Positions 45,340 through 53,349 of a stretch of DNA of 64,000 bases are shown piece by piece (the stretch's first letter is position 1; each line of letters starts with the position of its first letter). A program made the translations under genes and the position numbers. The DNA is taken from the NCBI GenBank assembly GCA_013540605.1, contig JABVCK010000028.1, positions 1 to 64,000 of the forward strand, given 5' to 3'. The notes beneath the pieces are model-generated. The model searched no databases and was not told the origin of the DNA. It saw nothing but the letters and a program-made list of their open reading frames with translations. The DNA comes from Bacillota bacterium (GTDB taxonomy: Bacteria > Bacillota > Clostridia > Ch29).

Positions 45340-46365
45340 CTACCTCTGAACCCTTCCCGACCCGTCGCCCTTCATCAGGCTGGTTACCTCCGCAACCGTA
45401 ACATGGTTGAAGTCGCCGGGAATAGTATGCTTCAGACATGAAGCCGCCGCTGCGAATTCCACCGAGTTCTGGCTGTCATATCCGTTCAATAGCGCGTATA
45501 TCAGCCCTCCGGCAAAGGCATCTCCACCACCGACCCTGTCGACGATATGGACATCATATTTCCTGGAAAAGTAATATCCCGCACCGTCATAGAGCATTAC
45601 CGACCAGCCGTTGTCGCTGGCTGAATGGCTCTCCCTGAGGGTAATGGCCGCCATCTTCAGCCCGAACCTTTCCACCAGTTTTCTTGCCACATCCTTGTAA
45701 CCTTCCTTGCTCAGTTCTCCTGAAACAATATCCGAATCCTCCGCCCTGATTCCGAAAACCTTCTCTGCATCCTCTTCATTGCCAATACAAATATCTACAT
45801 ACTTAACGAGTTCACTCATCACCCTGTTGGCCTTATCTGTGCTCCAGAGCTTTTTCCTGTAGTTCAGGTCGCAGCTGACGGTTAATCCCGCTTGTTTCGC
45901 CGTCTTCACAGCTTCAAGGGTTGCTTCGGCAGCACTATCGCTTAGAGCCGGGGTAATACCTGTAAAATGAAACCATTTTGCTCCTTCGAATACTTTTTCC
46001 CAGTCAATTTCGCCGGGTTTGATACTGGATATTGAAGAATATGCCCTGTCGTATATTACCTTCGAAGGCCGCTGTGAAGCGCCGCTTTCCAGAAAATATA
46101 TGCCCAGCCTTTCACCGCCGCGAATTATGTACTCTGTTTTCACTCCGTATCTTCTAAGATGATTCAGTGCGGCGTCGCCGATTGGATTGTCCGGAAGTTT
46201 AGTTACATAGCAGGCTTCCAGTCCAAAATTGGCCAAAGAAGCCGCCACATTTGCTTCTCCTCCGCCATAGGTTGCATCAAAACTATCTGCCTGCACAAAC
46301 CTCCGGTATTCCGGTGTAGATAACCTCAGCATGATTTCACCAAAGCAGACCACCCTATTTGACAT
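45340..46365 (-). CDS. kdgK: PfkB family sugar kinase, probably 2-keto-3-deoxygluconate kinase
   Basis: A ribokinase-family kinase of 341 residues. RVVCFGEIMLRLSTPEYRRF is the KdgK-style opening, YGGGEANVAASLANFG the substrate-binding region, and DRVGGGDAFAGGLIYALL the anion hole with catalytic Asp. It overlaps the end of the aldolase gene by 11 bases, strongly suggesting the pair kdgK-eda: phosphorylation of 2-keto-3-deoxygluconate, then cleavage to pyruvate and glyceraldehyde-3-phosphate. Substrate is inferred from this pairing. Confidence 0.88.
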   Translation of the reverse strand: MSNRVVCFGEIMLRLSTPEYRRFVQADSFDATYGGGEANVAASLANFGLEACYVTKLPDNPIGDAALNHLRRYGVKTEYIIRGGERLGIYFLESGASQRPSKVIYDRAYSSISSIKPGEIDWEKVFEGAKWFHFTGITPALSDSAAEATLEAVKTAKQAGLTVSCDLNYRKKLWSTDKANRVMSELVKYVDICIGNEEDAEKVFGIRAEDSDIVSGELSKEGYKDVARKLVERFGLKMAAITLRESHSASDNGWSVMLYDGAGYYFSRKYDVHIVDRVGGGDAFAGGLIYALLNGYDSQNSVEFAAAASCLKHTIPGDFNHVTVAEVTSLMKGDGSGRVQR

Positions 46366-47011
46366 TGCTATTCCCCCTAAAATCGCTGATAACCCTTACG
46401 AACTCTCTGGCAGTTTCAGTAACCCTATTATAGTCTCCGGTTTTAGCCCCGGCGGTCAGCGAGCTGCCTGCCCCCAGAGCTATACTGCCTGCCTTCAGCC
46501 ATTCTACGGCGTTAGACAGTTCTACTCCGCCGGTTGGCATTAGCGAAGCCTGCGGCAAAGGCCCCTTGATTGCCTTTATTACTTCCGGCCCGAAAACGCT
46601 TCCCGGAAATATTTTGATTATGTCAGCTCCGGCTTCCATTGCCATAATTACCTCCCTGACCGTCATGGCTCCAGGCATGCATGGGACCTGGTACCTGTTG
46701 CACAGTTTCATGGTATCGAGGTTTAACGCCGGGCTCACAATATAGCTTGCTCCGCTCAGGATAGCAGCCCTGGCCGTCTCCGCATCAAGAACAGTACCTG
46801 CCCCAAGCAGGACATCCTGGCCGTGGAACCTTTTTGAAAGGTCTTCGATAAGCCTGTGCGCTGCCGGTACGGTAAAGGTAATCTCAATACTGTTTATTCC
46901 GCCCTCCAGGCAGGCCTCTGTAATCCGGATGGCTTTTTCGCTGCTTTCCGCCCTTATTACGGCAACGATTCCCTTCTCCACAATTTTTTCTAAAATTCTG
47001 TACTTGTACAT
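46355..47011 (-). CDS. eda: KDPG/KHG aldolase family enzyme
   Basis: A class I aldolase of 218 residues: IVAVIRAESSEKAIRITEACLEGG near the start, ITFTVPAAHRLIEDL, GAGTVLDAETARAAI, and the Schiff-base lysine in ADIIKIFPGS with PTGGVELSNAVEWLKAG. It splits 2-keto-3-deoxy-6-phosphogluconate (or a near relative) to pyruvate and glyceraldehyde-3-phosphate. The ATG follows GGAGGAG. First catabolic gene after the regulator; a palindrome 16 bases upstream of the start is a candidate operator. Confidence 0.92.
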   Translation of the reverse strand: MYKYRILEKIVEKGIVAVIRAESSEKAIRITEACLEGGINSIEITFTVPAAHRLIEDLSKRFHGQDVLLGAGTVLDAETARAAILSGASYIVSPALNLDTMKLCNRYQVPCMPGAMTVREVIMAMEAGADIIKIFPGSVFGPEVIKAIKGPLPQASLMPTGGVELSNAVEWLKAGSIALGAGSSLTAGAKTGDYNRVTETAREFVRVISDFRGNSNVK

Positions 47012-47026
47012 AGCACTCCTCCTGGC

Positions 47027-47045
47027 TGTTTCATATTATGATACA
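47027..47045. promoter_or_regulatory. Candidate IclR/KdgR operator
   Basis: TGTTTCATATTATGATACA is a 19-bp palindrome with one mismatched pair. Its arms (TTTCAT and ATGAtA) resemble KdgR/IclR-type sites. It lies just before the aldolase gene's ribosome site and downstream of the IclR-type regulator gene. No second copy was noticed in the window. Confidence 0.5.
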
Positions 47046-47146
47046 TCGTTTTATTGCTTGATGCTTAAAGAGCTTTGCCTGATCAGCAAAGTCCAAAATC
47101 TTACTCCTATTAATACTTATGCTGCATGTCCAATGTATAGACCTGA

Positions 47147-47908
47147 CTAAGCCATATATCCCATTCTTGCTGAAATCTTTTGTGCTGTAGCCATTACATG
47201 TTTTTTTAATTCCTCTATAACTTCGTAAGTAAAAGCCTCCACCGGTCCGGAAGTGCTTATGGCAGCTATTACTTTCCCCCGGTAATCCATAATAGGTGCC
47301 GCAACACACCTTATTCCCACTTCGTTCTCCTCGTCGTCCAGGGCATATCCCCTTTGCCTGGTCAGCTTCAGTTCCTCTAAAAACCTGTTTTTGTCTACTA
47401 TAGTTTTTTCAGTAACCCGGACGAGGCCCCTGTTCCCGATAATCTCTTCGACTTCAATGATATTAAAATGTGCCGCCATCGCTTTGCCGAGTGCAGTACA
47501 GTGAACCGGAACCCTTCGCCCTATCTGGGAGTACATTCTTATGCTGTTTATTACGTCCACCTTTTCTATGTATATTACTTGTCCGTCCTCCAACCTGGCC
47601 AGGTGAACAGGCTGCTGGCTTTTTTCCCTTAGTTCCCTCAAATAGGGCAGCGCCTCGGTCTTAAGTTCGATGTTGTTGAGATATATGCTGCCTATATCTA
47701 TGATCTTCATCCCAAGCCTGTACCGGTCATCTTCACTGTTCTTCTCCACATAACCCCATTCAGCAAAAGTCGCAAGCATCCTGTGGACAGTGCTCTTGTG
47801 AAGGCCCACTCTCTGGCTCAGTTCGGTTACCCCGAGACCCCTGCCCTCCACTGCCAGTGTTTCCAGTATCTCCAAGGCTCTATCCAGTGACTGCACCGTA
47901 TTAGCCAT
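47147..47908 (-). CDS. IclR family transcriptional regulator (KdgR-like)
   Basis: A 253-residue IclR-type regulator. The N-terminal winged HTH has LGVTELSQRVGLHKSTVHRM followed by AEWGYVEKN; the C-terminal effector domain has YSQIGRRVPVHCTALGKAMA, GYALDDEENEVGIRCVAAPI and VIAAISTSGPVEAF. The ATG follows GAGGTGA. It leads the catabolic cluster and probably represses it until a 2-keto-3-deoxy acid or similar effector binds. About 135 bases separate it from the aldolase gene and contain the candidate operator. Confidence 0.92.
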   Translation of the reverse strand: MANTVQSLDRALEILETLAVEGRGLGVTELSQRVGLHKSTVHRMLATFAEWGYVEKNSEDDRYRLGMKIIDIGSIYLNNIELKTEALPYLRELREKSQQPVHLARLEDGQVIYIEKVDVINSIRMYSQIGRRVPVHCTALGKAMAAHFNIIEVEEIIGNRGLVRVTEKTIVDKNRFLEELKLTRQRGYALDDEENEVGIRCVAAPIMDYRGKVIAAISTSGPVEAFTYEVIEELKKHVMATAQKISARMGYMA

Positions 47909-48047
47909 ATTTTCACCTCTGTCCTGTATGATGAAACCGTGTTTTATTAAGCAAAATTATATTATTTTTCCCAATCAATATCAAGATTATTCTAAGAATT
48001 TTTTTGTTAATATTTTGTCATTCACCTCTAGTCTACTACATAATAAA

Positions 48048-48079
48048 ATAAGGTACCGGAATTTCTCCCTGTACCTTAT
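48048..48079 (-). terminator. Terminator of the HD-domain gene
   Basis: ATAAGGTAC and GTACCTTAT form a 9-bp stem, with a T-rich stretch following on the minus strand. It lies just after the stop codon of the HD-domain gene and 140 bases before the regulator gene. Confidence 0.7.
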
Positions 48080-48092
48080 CTTATTACAATTC

Positions 48093-48665
48093 TCATTTCA
48101 GCCCGATTTCCTCGGCTACCTTTTTCATTCCCTCAATCGTTTCTTCAATAACCTTTTCTAGGTCCATTCCCAGCATCTCAACGCCTTCCTCGATAACTTC
48201 CCTGTTAACACCTGCTGCAAATCCTCTCTGTTTCCATTTCTTTTTGACCGATTTAGCCTCCATATCTAGGATACTCTTGCTTGGCCTCATTAATGCCGTT
48301 GCATTTATCAACCCGGTTAGTTCGTCAATAGCATACAATACTTTTTCCATTCTTTCGACAGGTTCAACGTCGCTGCACAATTTCCAACCGTGGCTTTCGA
48401 CCGCCCTTATGTAGTCTTCAGGCCAGTTCTCTTCTTCCATGATTTCCCGTACTTTTTTACAGTGCTGATCGGGATACATCTCATAATCCAGGTCGTGCAC
48501 CAGCCCGATCACTCCCCATTTTTCCCTATCCTTTTCGCCCAATTTTTCCGCAAAATGAAGCATAACGGATTCGACGGCCAGAGCGTGCCGTATCAAACTT
48601 TCATTTTTGTTGTACTTTTTCAGAAGTTCATAAGCCTCCTGTCTGGTCGGAATACTTTTCTCCAC
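48093..48665 (-). CDS. HD-domain phosphohydrolase
   Basis: A 190-residue HD-superfamily metal-dependent hydrolase. The metal ligands are visible as RHALAVESVMLHFAE (His), IGLVHDLDYEMYPDQH (His-Asp) and VESHGWKL (His). It is like the small HD hydrolases often annotated as HDIG-domain proteins of unknown substrate, probably a nucleotide or phosphate ester. The start is GTG behind GAAGG. It has its own terminator and is not clearly part of the sugar-acid operon. Confidence 0.85.
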   Translation of the reverse strand: MEKSIPTRQEAYELLKKYNKNESLIRHALAVESVMLHFAEKLGEKDREKWGVIGLVHDLDYEMYPDQHCKKVREIMEEENWPEDYIRAVESHGWKLCSDVEPVERMEKVLYAIDELTGLINATALMRPSKSILDMEAKSVKKKWKQRGFAAGVNREVIEEGVEMLGMDLEKVIEETIEGMKKVAEEIGLK

Positions 48666-48805
48666 TGTAAAACCTTCTTTCTTTAATATTTTTGTATAAC
48701 ACCCGGACCTATTAGTTTTACATTCTAAACATTTTTTAGGATGGTGTCAAGCCCCTACCGGCAGCTTTTAACATGGCAGCTCACATATAAAAACAAAACA
48801 GGGTA

Positions 48806-48834
48806 TTGACACGGGCTAATTTCATGTATATAAT
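48806..48834 (+). promoter_or_regulatory. Consensus sigma-A promoter of the cysKE T-box operon
   Basis: TTGACA (48806-48811), a 17-base spacer and TATAAT (48829-48834): a perfect match to the housekeeping promoter. Transcription should start near 48841, at the beginning of the T-box leader. The 140 bases between it and the HD-domain gene show nothing else. Confidence 0.92.
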
Positions 48835-48841
48835 CAAACTA

Positions 48842-49128
48842 TAGTATTCCTATTATTTTACTAGGATTTAAAGACTGTGAAGGAGTAAAGTAGACTGGAA
48901 GGAGCCTCAAAGAGAGGGATTGTCACGGCTGAAAGCAATCCTGCGGCAAAACCGGTCGAAGTGCGCTCCGGAGTTGTGGGCCGAAAGTGCAAGTAGGCCT
49001 TTACCGGGATACGCCCGTTACAGCGTTAGGGCATAGCGCTGTGCCTGAAATGAGATGAACCATATGGTTCAACAAGAGTGGGACCGCGAAATTAAACTTT
49101 CGCCTCTTAAAGGGGTGGAAGTTTTTTT
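48842..49128 (+). promoter_or_regulatory. T-box riboswitch, cysteine-responsive
   Basis: A 5' leader that senses uncharged tRNA. The T-box motif AGAGTGGGACCGCG is at 49075-49088. It is followed by an alternative terminator (49094-49128: AAACTTTC paired with GGAAGTTT, then a run of T). Stem I occupies about 48880-48985 with AGAGAGGGA-type internal motifs. The likely specifier is TGC at 48962-48964 (in GAAGTGCGCTCC), a cysteine codon, in agreement with the cysK-cysE genes downstream. When tRNA-Cys is uncharged the antiterminator forms and the operon is read. Confidence 0.92.
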
Positions 49129-49135
49129 ATTATGT

Positions 49136-49252
49136 CCCCCGTCCCCCGCCGGTTTCAGAAGGGTGGGACAGGGGGGGACAGGGGGACACCGGGGACACCG
49201 GGGACGGTTCCTTCTGTCCCAATGGGACACGGGGACGGTTCCTTCTGTCCCA
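49136..49252 (+). repeat. GGGGACGG/TGTCCC REP-like repeat cluster
   Basis: Several GGGGACA and GGGACAGG units end in two identical 22-base copies (49200-49221 and 49231-49252) that start GGGGACGGTTCC and end TCTGTCCCA, with TGTCCCAATGGGACA as a palindrome between. Repeats of this kind are dispersed in Clostridial genomes. Here they lie between the T-box terminator and cysK and will be transcribed in the leader mRNA. Confidence 0.8.
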
Positions 49253-49285
49253 AAAACGCAAAGAGAATAGAAAGGAGATTATTAA

Positions 49286-50200
49286 ATGCAGATTGCAGGA
49301 AATGTTACGGAGCTTATTGGCTCAACCCCCGTGGTGAGGTTAAACAAGCTGGTAAAAAAAGGCGATGCTGAGGTCCTCGTTAAGTTGGAGTATTTCAACC
49401 CCGGCGGAAGCGTGAAGGACAGGATCGCGCTGAATATGATACTCGAAGCTGAAAAACAGGGCAAAATCAACAAGAATACGGTTATTGTGGAGCCGACGAG
49501 CGGCAACACAGGCATAGGCCTGGCGATGGTAGCGGCGGCCAGGGGCTATAAGCTGCTGCTGGTGATGCCCGATACCATGAGCGAGGAGCGGAGAAAACTG
49601 ATGAAGGCCCTGGGAGCGGATTTCCTTCTTACCCCCGGCGAAGAAGGGATGAAGGGAGCAGTGAAAAAAGCCGAAGAGTTGACCGCCCAAAACCCCAATT
49701 ATTTCATGCCCCAGCAGTTCAACAACCCCGCCAACCCGGCAGTTCATGCCCGAACAACCGCCCGGGAAATACTGGCCCAGGTTGACGGCAAACTCGATGC
49801 CTTTGTTGCAGGTGTGGGTACAGGGGGCACAATAACGGGTGTTGGCAAGGTCCTTAAGCAGGAAATACCCCATATCAGAATCATTGCAGTGGAGCCTGAA
49901 AAGTCGCCGGTACTTTCGGGCGGAACTCCGGGCCCCCACAAGATACAGGGTATCGGGGCAGGGTTCATACCACGGGTGCTGGACAAATCCATCATTGATG
50001 AAATAATCACCGTCAAAGATGAAGACGCCCTGGAAACTGCGAGGAATCTGGCTTCTATGGAGGGACTGCTTACCGGCATCTCTTCGGGAGCGGCGGTATG
50101 GTCGGCCTTAAAGGCCGCCGATGAGTTGGGCCAGGGGAAAAGGGTCCTGGCCATAGCCCCTGATACCGGGGAAAGATATCTCAGCATGGGACTTTATTAA
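49286..50200 (+). CDS. cysK: O-acetylserine sulfhydrylase (cysteine synthase A)
   Basis: Makes cysteine from O-acetylserine and sulphide with PLP. The 304-residue protein has the PLP-lysine motif [15 protein letters not shown] (Lys about 42), the substrate loop [13 protein letters not shown], the phosphate-binding [12 protein letters not shown], and [12 protein letters not shown]. Start ATG follows AAAGGAG. First gene after the cysteine T-box and 15 bases before cysE, so the two catalyse consecutive steps and are controlled by cysteine supply. Confidence 0.96.
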   Translation: MQIAGNVTELIGSTPVVRLNKLVKKGDAEVLVKLEYFNPGGSVKDRIALNMILEAEKQGKINKNTVIVEPTSGNTGIGLAMVAAARGYKLLLVMPDTMSEERRKLMKALGADFLLTPGEEGMKGAVKKAEELTAQNPNYFMPQQFNNPANPAVHARTTAREILAQVDGKLDAFVAGVGTGGTITGVGKVLKQEIPHIRIIAVEPEKSPVLSGGTPGPHKIQGIGAGFIPRVLDKSIIDEIITVKDEDALETARNLASMEGLLTGISSGAAVWSALKAADELGQGKRVLAIAPDTGERYLSMGLY

Positions 50201-50215
50201 GGGATTAGGAAGAAG

Positions 50216-50776
50216 GTGAATAATTTGTTCAAAGGTCTTAGGGAGGATATAAAGGCTGTCTTCGAAAACGACCCGGCGGTCAAAAACATAGCCGAAGTGC
50301 TGCTGTGCTACCCGGGATTGCACGCCATACTGCTTCACAGGCCTGCCCATTGGCTTTACAACAGAAGGCGTTTTGTGCTTGCCAGGATAATATCCAACTT
50401 CAGCAGGTTTATGACCGGGATAGAGATTCATCCCGGAGCCAGGATCGGAAAGGGCTTCTTTATTGACCATGGCATGGGTATAGTTATAGGGGAAACGGCG
50501 GAAATAGGCGATAATGTTGTCATGTACCACGGTGCAACCCTGGGGGGTACCGGCAAAGACAAGGGCAAACGCCATCCGACGGTTGGGAACAACGTGATGA
50601 TCGGAGCAGGGGCAAAGATCCTCGGCCCAATAACCATCGGGAATAATGTAAAAATAGGGGCTGGTTCGGTGGTCGTTAAGTCGGTGCCGGACAATTGTAC
50701 TGCCGTAGGCTGCCCTGCCAAAATCGTAAGACGCAGATATAACCGGGAGAACAACGTTCTTTCCTGGGTGATTTAA
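50216..50776 (+). CDS. cysE: Serine O-acetyltransferase
   Basis: Acetylates serine with acetyl-CoA, the first step of cysteine synthesis. The 186-residue protein is the short CysE/EpsC type: an N-terminal helical part ([20 protein letters not shown]) and a left-handed beta-helix of hexapeptide repeats ([52 protein letters not shown]). Starts with GTG after GAAGGTG. The ending [18 protein letters not shown] is complete. A terminator follows. Confidence 0.95.
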   Translation: MNNLFKGLREDIKAVFENDPAVKNIAEVLLCYPGLHAILLHRPAHWLYNRRRFVLARIISNFSRFMTGIEIHPGARIGKGFFIDHGMGIVIGETAEIGDNVVMYHGATLGGTGKDKGKRHPTVGNNVMIGAGAKILGPITIGNNVKIGAGSVVVKSVPDNCTAVGCPAKIVRRRYNRENNVLSWVI

Positions 50777-50779
50777 GTG

Positions 50780-50802
50780 TAGCCCACCATAAGGGTGGGC
50801 TA
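50780..50802. terminator. Terminator between cysE and the ATPase gene
   Basis: TAGCCCACC and GGTGGGCTA form a 9-bp stem with a 5-nt loop. It lies between convergent genes with only a weak T run, so it may serve both directions. Confidence 0.6.
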
Positions 50803-50806
50803 CCAA

Positions 50807-52216
50807 TTATTCCTCAAACAGCATATCCAAAGTAACGAGTTTCAAATTTGAATAAGTTTCTTCCAATCGCCTTGCGGCATCGGAATATGGCATCTTTGAG
50901 AAGAGCATGAAATAATATTCCTCGTACCCGGGAAACAGGTATGTCTTTTCCATAAGCGCTTTTATTTCCGATACATCGTCAAGGTTATTTCTCCACTTGC
51001 ATTCACCAAGCAAGATTTTCTTATCCGCTTTGCTATCGGCAACCACATCAACATCCGCTTGTTTTTTCTCCTTGTGGTCATTGCCCCACCAGCAGCCAAA
51101 GTCGGTTGCAATGAAGGGCAGCCTTCCCTGCCTGTTTTGCCGTATTACATATTGCCTGCAGATATCTTCAAAGGGCGGCTTACCTATATACGCCGGCAGA
51201 TTGGGAAATACGTTTTTTTCAGCGATAACCCCGCCGACCCCTTGCTCAATGCCCGGCTTGTTGGGAAATATGAAGCGGTACCAGAAGCTATAGCAATTAT
51301 CGGATATTTTGTAAATACCTTTCCTGCTGTTTGCCGGATTATCCCCAAAAGGAAATTCCTTACGTAAAATTTTCAGGTTCAGGAGGGTATTAATGTACTT
51401 TATTGTTTTTGCCGTATCCTCGCCTATCCTTGTGGAAATATCGTTGAGCCTGCTGGCGCCTGATGCAATGGCGGATATAATGGAATTATACATAGCAGGT
51501 TCCCGCAGCTCTTGCTGAAGCAGCATCATCGGTTCATCATACAGGTAACCGGCCACATTAAAATACAACTCTTTCATATTATCTTCAAAGCTCAAAGAAT
51601 GATCAATCTGCGACAGGTAATGTGGTGTTCCACCGATACAGCTATACAGCTTTATCTTATCCTCATTGCCGTAACCGGTCATAAGCCTTGCGGCATCATA
51701 ATAATCAAAACCTTCGATTTTTAATTGGGCTGTCCTTCTCCCAAACAAAGGGCTTTTATATCCCAGCACATCATTTTCCATAAAGCTAATCTGGCTGCCG
51801 CACAATATCATAAAAAGATTTGTGTTTTTCAGCTTATGGTCAATGACATTTTGCAGTATTGACTTAAGGCTTTTGTTTCCCGATGCAGCATATGGGAATT
51901 CATCAATTACAAGAATAAAACGCTTCTCTTTTGCTTTCTCTGCAATAAAATCAAAAGCGTCCGCCCAGTTTTTAAAGCTCCCTGTTGAAAGCGGGATATC
52001 AAAAAAACCGTATATTTTTTGGGAGAACATCTCAATATTGATAAAATCATTTGCCTCCCCGGCTACAAAGAAAATAGAGGGTTTATTTTTAATAAACTCA
52101 TTAATCAATGTTGTTTTACCGACACGCCTGCGCCCATACATTACAACAAGCTGAAAGCTGTCCCTGGCGTACAGCTTTTCAAGAGCGCTTAATTCATCTT
52201 TCCTGCCTACAAACAA
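50807..52216 (-). CDS. AAA ATPase with DUF234-type C-terminal nuclease-like domain
   Basis: A protein of about 470 residues from the archaeal-type ATPase/DUF234 family. Walker A is MYGRRRVGKTTLINEF and Walker B RFILVIDEFPYA; a winged-helix segment follows (LNDISTRIGEDTAKTIKYI), and the C-terminal DUF234 region has WGNDHKEKKQADVDVVA and LLGECKWRNN, a PD-(D/E)xK-like arrangement (D...ExK). The best start is the TTG at 52216 (GGAGTGA upstream, giving LFVGRKDELSALEKLY); the frame is open 16 codons earlier. Function unknown; such genes are often accessory and may be defence- or plasmid-related. Confidence 0.85.
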   Translation of the reverse strand: MFVGRKDELSALEKLYARDSFQLVVMYGRRRVGKTTLINEFIKNKPSIFFVAGEANDFINIEMFSQKIYGFFDIPLSTGSFKNWADAFDFIAEKAKEKRFILVIDEFPYAASGNKSLKSILQNVIDHKLKNTNLFMILCGSQISFMENDVLGYKSPLFGRRTAQLKIEGFDYYDAARLMTGYGNEDKIKLYSCIGGTPHYLSQIDHSLSFEDNMKELYFNVAGYLYDEPMMLLQQELREPAMYNSIISAIASGASRLNDISTRIGEDTAKTIKYINTLLNLKILRKEFPFGDNPANSRKGIYKISDNCYSFWYRFIFPNKPGIEQGVGGVIAEKNVFPNLPAYIGKPPFEDICRQYVIRQNRQGRLPFIATDFGCWWGNDHKEKKQADVDVVADSKADKKILLGECKWRNNLDDVSEIKALMEKTYLFPGYEEYYFMLFSKMPYSDAARRLEETYSNLKLVTLDMLFEE

Positions 52217-52341
52217 CGTTCTCACTCCACTTACTGAATTATAATTATTATACTCATGTTTCAATTAAATTATACGTTGCGTTACGGCTAAAGTCAATAC
52301 TCCTTTTGTCAGAATAAGCTCCGATTGCAAATAAAATACAC

Positions 52342-52380
52342 AGAAGCCACCCTCGGGCAATCGAAGATGGCTTCTGTTTT
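52342..52380 (+). terminator. Hairpin AGAAGCCA/TGGCTTCT
   Basis: An 8-bp stem with a long loop followed by a T run on the plus strand. There is no plus-strand gene just upstream, so it may work in the other direction as the end of the vapBC transcript. It is in the 337-base stretch between the ATPase gene start (52216) and vapC; the rest of that stretch is AT-rich plus the duplicated fragment at 52404. Confidence 0.45.
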
Positions 52381-52403
52381 TATTTTATCAGTTTATTATC
52401 AGG

Positions 52404-52532
52404 CTATTTTACTATTTCCACGCTCCTTGTTTCCGGCAGCCAGTTGACCGAAGCCCCTAAGGCCTCGGAGATGTAGCGCACCGGCACCAGGGTGCGGCCT
52501 TCCACTATCCGGGCCGGCACATCCAGGCCTGC
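52404..52532 (-). pseudogene. Duplicated 3' end of a stalk-domain gene
   Basis: Bases 52405-52532 match 53351-53478 over 128 bases at a constant offset of 946, with two mismatches. The sequence encodes the last 40 or so residues of the stalk domain (DVPARIVEGRT, YISEALGASVNWLPETR) with a stop at 52404-52406. Homology ends abruptly 22 bases before the vapC stop codon. The fragment has no start of its own. Confidence 0.85.
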
Positions 52533-52553
52533 CTCCGTTTTTACCTGGTCTGA

Positions 52554-52970
52554 TTACCGTATCCAATCGAATTTAATACCCTCCTGCTGTTCTACTACAT
52601 CAAACTCATGATGATCGGATGACAGCAACGTTGCATTCCTGATAACAGTCTCACCGAGGGCAATAGAGTCCGCAAGGGACATCTTGTATTTTGATTTCAG
52701 TCTTGCCGCTTCTATAAACACATCATCGCCAAAGGTATCAATAATGTTGATAGGCTGTTTTTGTATTAGCATGTATGTCTCATCGGCCTTGGTCTGCCCT
52801 TCAATGTGGTATATACCATAATAGACTTCATACACATTGATTTTGCTCATGTACACTTCAACGTTTCCACTAAGTGCGTCTCTCAATACAGCTTCAACCC
52901 TATCAGCACCTTGCTCATTGTTAATAAGAGCCAACAAAGCACATGCATCCAGGACATACACATCACTCAT
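52554..52970 (-). CDS. vapC: PIN-domain ribonuclease toxin VapC
   Basis: A 138-residue PIN-domain protein. Acidic active-site residues are visible: VLDACALLALINNE (Asp), SKINVYEVYYGI (Glu) and KMSLADSIALGETV (Asp). It starts at 52970 and overlaps the end of the antitoxin gene by four bases, the usual toxin-antitoxin layout. As a toxin it probably cuts a tRNA or rRNA. The PIN residues are intact, so it is probably active and held by the upstream antitoxin. Confidence 0.9.
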   Translation of the reverse strand: MSDVYVLDACALLALINNEQGADRVEAVLRDALSGNVEVYMSKINVYEVYYGIYHIEGQTKADETYMLIQKQPINIIDTFGDDVFIEAARLKSKYKMSLADSIALGETVIRNATLLSSDHHEFDVVEQQEGIKFDWIR

Positions 52971-53188
52971 TGTTCAAGCTCCTTATCCTGGTATTTCTGC
53001 TTTAAGTAAGCTTCTGTTGTAAACTTGCTTCCCTCGAGGAAACCCCTAAGTTCTTTAATAGGGTCTTCTACTGGCTTAATGAGTATCCCTTCATTTGTTT
53101 CAACAAATTCTATTTTACGCCCTTTTAGCTTCTTGGCAATATGTTCAGGAAGGTTCAATTGTTCAACTTTGAATACCGTTACAGCCAT
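52967..53188 (-). CDS. vapB: AbrB/MazE-like antitoxin VapB
   Basis: A 73-residue protein with an N-terminal swapped-hairpin DNA-binding domain (LNLPEHIAKKLKGRKIEF, GILIKPVED) and a C-terminal flexible tail (LRGFLEGSKFTTEAYLKQKY) that would wrap the toxin. It starts with ATG behind GGAGGTG. It overlaps vapC and would repress its own promoter in the 160-base region upstream. Confidence 0.85.
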   Translation of the reverse strand: MAVTVFKVEQLNLPEHIAKKLKGRKIEFVETNEGILIKPVEDPIKELRGFLEGSKFTTEAYLKQKYQDKELEQ

Positions 53189-53310
53189 TTAATACACCTC
53201 CATTAATTGATGTTCTTCCTCACTATATAATATATTATACCGCTTAAAGACAGTTTTGAAAAATCATACTTTGCAGATGGATAGCGAGCAAAAGCCTGCC
53301 TCATATAGAA

Positions 53311-53344
53311 AAAGCCCCTCCTTACTTGGTAAGAGAGGGACTTT
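53311..53344 (-). terminator. Terminator of the stalk-domain gene
   Basis: AAAGCCCCTCCTTAC (53311-53325) pairs with GTAAGAGAGGGACTTT (53329-53344) with a few non-pairing positions; on the minus strand a T run follows. It lies directly after the stop at 53350-53352 and before vapB. Confidence 0.75.
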
Positions 53345-53349
53345 CCTTC

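Noticed and set aside
49055-49371. Plus-strand frames over the T-box terminator and the GGGGAC repeats
   Set aside because: They are low-complexity translations of the riboswitch and repeat cluster and overlap cysK in another frame.
50807-52216. ATPase/DUF234 gene considered as part of a new defence system with VapBC
   Set aside because: No shared operon (terminator and duplicated fragment lie between), and the family is broad with no proven defence role.
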